The notes under the pieces were generated by a model. That model was not told where the DNA came from and ran no database searches. It saw nothing but the letters and a program-made list of their open reading frames with translations. Below, in pieces: positions 59,187 through 64,000 of a stretch of DNA of 64,000 bases. This stretch comes from Acanthosoma haemorrhoidale (lineage: Eukaryota; Arthropoda; Insecta; Hemiptera; Acanthosomatidae). The translations under genes were made by a program, and so were the position numbers. Within the stretch, counting starts at the first letter, position 1, and the number at the start of each line of letters is the position of its first letter. The stretch lies in NCBI GenBank assembly GCA_930367205.1, contig OV884011.1:91869474-91933473 (forward strand), read 5' to 3'.

Positions 59187-59915
59187 ATTCCTTTATTGTG
59201 CTAAAATTACAATCTGCCTTGCTAGGCATAGTAATTAAGATGTACTATCATTCATACCATATTTACATTTCATCATTCACTCGCTCATTCATTCAGGACA
59301 TGATTGGACAAACTGGCCATTGCCAGGACTCCCACTGTTACTTGATTATAGCAGGTCACGAGGCCACTGCCGTTTCAGTCTCCGAGGAGGATTATAGGGA
59401 TGAGTGACGCAGTGCAATGACTGTGCTACAGGATTAGGGTGGTTGGAAAGGCTACTGTGGAATTTCATAAACTTGGAAGAGATGAGTTCTAGAATGTAGG
59501 GTATATTAAGGTCGTTATGAAGGGTTTTGTTGCTGACATAATAAGGGGCATTTACTATTGTTCTCAGGACTTTTGATTGAAACGCTTGATGTTCGACTTT
59601 TTTGCTGTCCCCATAGCTCTATTCCGTATGTCCAGATTGGTTTAAGTATAACTTTGTAGATTAGTAGTTTATTTTCTATTGAGAGATGGGATGTCCTTTG
59701 AAGTAGTCTGTATAGTTGTCCAAAGCGTCTGTTTAGTTCTTGTCTTTTTAGTCTGGTATGAGGGTTCCAGGTCAGTCGTTTATCGAGATGGAAGCCTAAG
59801 TACCGTACTGTCTCGGATACAGGGAGAGGAATAGAATTAAAATAAACTAGTGGACAAGACTTGCGACAAAGGGTGAAGGTAAAAGATAATTACTTGGCAT
59901 TTATGAGGTGGATTT
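59187..59915 (-). mobile_element. Jockey-type LINE, copy H (longest ORF2 portion in the window)
   Basis: Minus-strand copy. The 3' end (AATAAAGG on the minus strand) lies next to a TA run at about 59177-59186. The UTR is internally deleted by some 200 bases relative to copy B (junction near 59296). The coding part extends further 5' than any other copy, to about 59915. Confidence 0.9.
59346..59915 (-). pseudogene. Jockey ORF2 C-terminal half-fragment in copy H
   Basis: In minus-strand order: TFTLCRKSCPLVYFNSIPLP, VRYLGFHLDKRLTWNPHT (about 59755-59805), RRFGQLYRLLQR, LSIENKLLIYKVILKPIWTY and GIELWG (about 59605-59700). A frameshift follows, caused by one fewer G in the GGGG run at about 59609-59612 than in copy B, and a small deletion near 59580. 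Further downstream come the LSNH-equivalent region and RRLKRQWPRDLL before TAA (59346-59348). An in-frame stop upstream of TFTL (about 59895) adds to the damage. These are diagnostic Jockey-clade motifs downstream of the reverse-transcriptase core. Confidence 0.85.
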
Positions 59916-61479
59916 TTCACAAAAATGGATGCATTTGTTTATTCTTATGTCATTAGGGCATTGTGGCGTCTACGTTAGCATGCATTGGTGTCCATTCGTA
60001 ACATGCAGGCATAAAGAAATACAACCTGAGCTAGATCATAACTGAATGCCTTTTCACACAAGGACATAGGTAACATCCTTTGTGATGTCATCAGACATCA
60101 TAGCTTACAATTAAGGAACTTTAGGGACACACCAAATGGTTTGGCCATCAGGAGGCACAGGGAGATATGCACGTCTATTAAATGACATCGTCGAAGAACT
60201 AATCTAAGACATCACTTAAAAATGACGCTGGAGGACAAGGTGGAATGGACGAGCAAAGTTGCTAACGGAAACTTGATAGGACTTTTTTTCCGAGATGTTT
60301 ACTAATTGTATTAGATATAAGACAAAACTAAAATACTGATTATTATTTAAGAACAATGAAACAAGCACCCTAAAATAAAATTGTACAATTTGGAGAAATA
60401 ACCGATTTCAAAATCAAAATCAATGTTAATTTTTAAGATTAAACTGTTAAACAAAATATTTTGGAGAAGATCGGGATCTTTTATGCATATGTACTCCTTT
60501 TGGCAGCTTTTTTTATTTTTGGTTGCCTTCATAAATAATTTGATGAAATTATAAACGATGTAATATTTTAAATACTATCGTAGTTAAAAAATAAACTAAA
60601 CTGAAAGATCCAACGGTCCGATAGTTGAGCTGATGTAACTAAACAGTTATTTGAGCTAAAAAAAGTGTATTTATTTTTTTAAATATAAACAATGATTATA
60701 CACAATTAGACAATAAATACTGTCTAATATATATTGTAGGCGGATATGAGCCACAAAAACTGGAGGAAAGCTTGGAAGCTTCCTCGAGAAAAGTTTTATT
60801 AGCTGCCTTTTTCGTTCCGAATTGAGAACGAATACTGTTCAGTTACTTAACAAACGACATTATCGTGGACAAGCGTGAAGCGTTAATAGTCACCTGGTGT
60901 TTGCATACTGTGTTCACCAACGGTGTTGTTTTCCAGTTAAGAGCTGTGTGATGTTTGTCGATACACTGAAGTTCGTGCCTCAGAGGATTCATACATAGTT
61001 GAGAGATACTAATGCCAAGTTTTACTCCCACTCTTCCTTCCTGCAAGTCTCAATTCTTCTCTATTATCAGGGCCGTACTGAATTTGTCATTAATACTGAT
61101 ATGTGACTGAGAATACTATAGAAGACCTCAAGGTTTTCAAGTTATCGGCAGCAGTACCTTATAATTGTGAAAGAGACATCGCTATTTTTGGGCCTCATGT
61201 CCATGAAGCATGGTATGTGGAATTCCATTTAATTTCAAATGTTTCTTTAGAATTCAAAATCCCATTTTAATTCAAAATTATTTTTTCGTTGTTTTTATTG
61301 TTCAATATGATCCAATAACATATGGAAATAAATACATTAATCATCGAGATTTGAAAAATAAAAAAAAAATGAAAAAGAATACGTAGGCCGATCCATTAAT
61401 ATTGAGAATTGTCAGCATGACGTTTTTTCCAATAACGACATATTTATCCATATCCTGTTACGATTGATGGCGTAACCCG
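59916..61479. other. A+T-rich non-coding sequence, with small inverted repeats
   Basis: A 7-bp perfect stem TGATGTC/GACATCA with a 4-base loop lies at 60083-60100. GGAAGCTTCC (60774-60783), followed by TCGAGAAAAG, resembles a degenerate heat-shock element. No gene seen. The patch 60020-60290 is less A+T-rich but lacks an open frame. Confidence 0.4.
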
Positions 61480-61740
61480 AAGATGGGCGCGTTAATATTG
61501 CAGAGGGGTGGTTAGGTATTGCCCCCGGGACCTAGGTTGCCGGGGACCGGATTCCAAGACTTTCTTGGATTACCAATTACCTTGCAAGCCGCAATCTCCC
61601 AAGCTCCTGCATCGCGATTCGTTTTGTAGTTTCCAGTTGAGGAGCGCAATTGAGCTAATGAGCGGGTCCCATAATTGACGGAGACACGCCTGCCAAGAAC
61701 CCCCTACCCTCCCCCACGGCTGTAATCTATCGAATTTTCA
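61480..61740. promoter_or_regulatory. G+C-rich island dense in homeodomain sites
   Basis: Sites include GGATTA (61567-61572), CAATTA (61574-61579), CAATTG (61647-61652), CTAATGA (61655-61661) and ATAATTGAC (61671-61679). A stem CCCCGG/CCGGGG (61523-61545) with a loop containing CCTAGG lies to the left. Sharp compositional borders on both sides and no repeat match. Strongest enhancer-like segment in the window by eye. Confidence 0.4.
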
Positions 61741-63029
61741 AATAGCTATTTTTCAGGACTGCATCTTTTTTTTAAGGAATAAGCAGTCCTACGCTATTTA
61801 TTTACCTTCTCCCATAAATACTTTTTCCCACTGTTCCTCTGAATTATGGCCTCTAATATGTCATGTAAATCCTGAAAGTATGAAAATTAGTTGAACGGGA
61901 CAGATTCATTTTTTACATTTCGTGATGATGAATTTTAATATATTTTGGAGAATACCCTTTTCAATTTCATGTATTTCTGAATGCTTCTATTTTTATTTAA
62001 TTGGCGTTTTCGATAATTTAAATTTGCTAGTCAATTTTATTGCTTTCATAAAGTTGAGTGAGCATTTTTCACGCTCACTGAGGGTATTTTCCTATGTGCT
62101 GGGTATGGCGATAGTTATTTCTATCAGTCTAGTTAGCTCCAGTTATCACCAGCAAATGACCTCAGTCGTCGTTTACAAGAACCACTGTGAGCTGGTGCTA
62201 AAATAGAAGAGGGGAATGGGCAAGGAACAACTTCCTCGGTACTTGAACTTCTTTTATATGCAAAGCAGGTCCTACGTTTGTCAATGATTCTTTGTTTTCT
62301 TGGGATCTCATTTTTTGTTGTTCATCTTGAGAGCTTAATAAAGCATGTTTTCTTTTGAACGGACCTCTGCAAATGCGGATCCGTTCTCCCAGGCATTTGT
62401 GAGCCCATCTACTTCCTCGTTGCCAGAAATGCAGGCAGGATTGTAAAGGAGCACAGTTAAGTTTACCCTTTTGATAGAATGATGTACACTCAAAAGCAAG
62501 TTTTCCATAGATCGGGTTCGCGCATTTTTTTTCTTGGTATTTTCAGTTGCTGTAGTAACGCTTAGCGAATTTAAAACAGTTTTGAAAAAAAAAATTTTTT
62601 TTTATTTCATATGGTAAAATGTAAACTAATCCTTCGTGGATTGCAATAAATTGCATGCATAAAACGCCGATTCGACTTCTACCCGATCTAACGGCCATAT
62701 GGGAAATTAACTCTGTATTGTTGCTCTGTACGCAAATCAAAGAAATTAAATTCCAAGGTCGAAAGAATAGATCTTCCAATCTCCTGTTACTCTCTACTAT
62801 TATGTCTTTCTTGAATCGACTTTGATATCTCTGTTTTGGCGGTAAATTCATACCGAGAGAACAACTTACCATCAAAATTTCAGACCGATTGAAAATTGTA
62901 TGACCACTATCGTAGAACCTACTGAGATACTAGCAGGCAGACATTGTACCTTTTTAAAAGGGTAGTTGTAAACACAATATTTCAATTGAATATGAGTGGA
63001 ATTAAGGAGATGTGATAGAAATACAGCTT
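61741..63029. other. A+T-rich non-coding sequence, no gene seen
   Basis: Frames at 61922-62206 (plus, 94 codons, hydrophobic) and 62543-62875 (minus, 110 codons) have no recognised domain. The former is Phe/Ile/Ser-rich as expected from T-rich sequence. Confidence 0.45.
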
Positions 63030-63170
63030 TTTGTTTCCACGCTGTAAGCCCCCCTAGATGGTCTGTTGACTTACCCGAACTCAGTATTTTCAATAATGTT
63101 CTCATTAATTTAAATCCGTGACTCCCCCCCCCCCAACGCCCCTCCCCGCGTTTTAGAATAACTTCCAGGA
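63030..63170. other. C-rich patch with an 11-base C-homopolymer
   Basis: C-run at 63124-63134, followed by aacgcccctccccgcg. No gene or repeat family. Confidence 0.5.
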
Positions 63171-64000
63171 TCATTAATTAGACCTTGACTAAATCCGTCG
63201 AGGATTAAATGAAATTAGAGTAATTGCTGAAACCGTTTCTCCCTAGCGACGCTTCGTTATTGAGCAAACAACTGAAAGTGACTGGAAGTAAATTCGTCAA
63301 CTCTCAAAAAATGAACATTTCTTTGTCGTGGAATGTTTTCTGTTTGACTATTAAAATTAAAGATATTTTCATTCTATATATTTTGAACATACAAGACTTA
63401 CTAGAAATCTATATCAGTACTTACAATCCACAACAATTATTTGTTGGCATTATGATTAGTAGCATAATATAATATGTTAGCTTATGTATTGCAGTTGATT
63501 AGAGTAGGTACGCTATAGTCACTCAGAAGTATGAAAATCTGATGTATAGCATGAATGACAATTGTCATCCACTAAAAATGTAACAAATGTTATGAATTCT
63601 ATAGTAACAGGCGAGAGTTACCTGCACAATAGAATATAGTGGATGTTTCCCAAATTGGTTTATTAAAACAATAATGTTAAGATCACGTAAATCTTTTCCG
63701 TACGTTAATATTTTGAGACCTACTTTTTCCATAGATAGTGTAACCAGAGTTTCAGATTATTCTGTCCATTTACAGATCAACTTGAATCTTTTTTCTCGTC
63801 CAGGTACTCATCCTTTCCCCGAACCCAGGAACCAACACTATATACATTTAAAGATCATCACACCGATATTGTAACTTGTACTAATCAGAATCATTTGTAG
63901 CTGATAAGGCAAATTTTAGTGATAGCGGCCAATTTAGCTTGTTGTAGTTGTTATTACTGTGGATAGTTAGTATTCACTTAAATACACTTAAGCCGCACCC
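63171..64000. other. A+T-rich non-coding sequence to the window end
   Basis: Short frames at 63224-63472 and 63674-63874 have no recognised content. Nothing else seen. Confidence 0.5.

Noticed and set aside
60774..60793. Heat-shock-element-like GGAAGCTTCC followed by TCGAGAAAAG
   Set aside because: Only two perfect units, and no gene nearby.
62543..62875. 110-codon minus-strand frame
   Set aside because: No recognised family, signal or periodic codon preference by eye.
18000..63134. Runs of 11-13 C at 18000, 48429, 54272 and 63124
   Set aside because: Possibly real, but homopolymer runs of this type can also be sequencing or assembly artefacts; no shared flanks were found.
1..64000. Search for microRNA hairpins, rRNA, snRNA, CRISPR arrays and viral insertions
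   Set aside because: No familiar insect microRNA seed or mature sequence, no rRNA or snRNA blocks, no regularly spaced repeats and no viral protein motifs were seen.

Overview
The window looks like a gene-poor, A+T-rich stretch of an arthropod, probably insect, nuclear genome. The main evidence is at least nine fragments of one Jockey-type non-LTR retrotransposon (LINE) plus a C-terminal fragment of a second, related LINE; Jockey-clade LINEs are essentially arthropod elements. I cannot name the species. No prokaryotic gene organisation, rRNA, convincing tRNA, CRISPR array or viral genome was seen. I found no host protein-coding exon that I would defend: the longest open frames (up to 138 codons) have no recognisable domains and fit chance expectation or lie inside repeats.

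Three kinds of material make up the window. (1) Interspersed repeats. Jockey fragments lie at about 394-945, 3220-3831, 6282-6855, 8650-8830, 14636-14890, 31117-31256, 39957-40034, 47216-47339 and 59187-59915. A second LINE lies at 54541-54973. A divergent pair of unknown class lies at 3935-4475 and 28694-29185. An unclassified family with a TATA box, a hairpin and a shared short reading frame lies at 33730-33985, 52376-52937 and 55191-55500. A 275-bp poly(A)-tailed insertion at 52938-53212 still carries a 9-bp target-site duplication. (2) Short local duplications: direct-repeat pairs near 13.1/13.5, 27.6/28.3 and 37.1/37.7 kb, and a 40-bp copy at 24344 that looks like a templated insertion from 23579. 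(3) An archipelago of about twenty 150-700 bp islands richer in G+C, each apparently single-copy, separated by A+T-rich filler. Several hold homeodomain-type (TAAT, GGATTA), POU octamer, CRE, E-box or Rel/Dorsal-like words and perfect small inverted repeats.

The simplest reading is an intron or intergenic desert. The islands could be cis-regulatory modules of a distant developmental gene, but that is inference; comparison with a related genome or open-chromatin data would decide it. The clearest direct results are the uninterrupted 96-codon Jockey C-terminus at 3235-3525, the nested insertion with target-site duplication at 52929-53221, and the 11-bp perfect inverted repeat at 26431-26481. 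I found no new multi-gene system.
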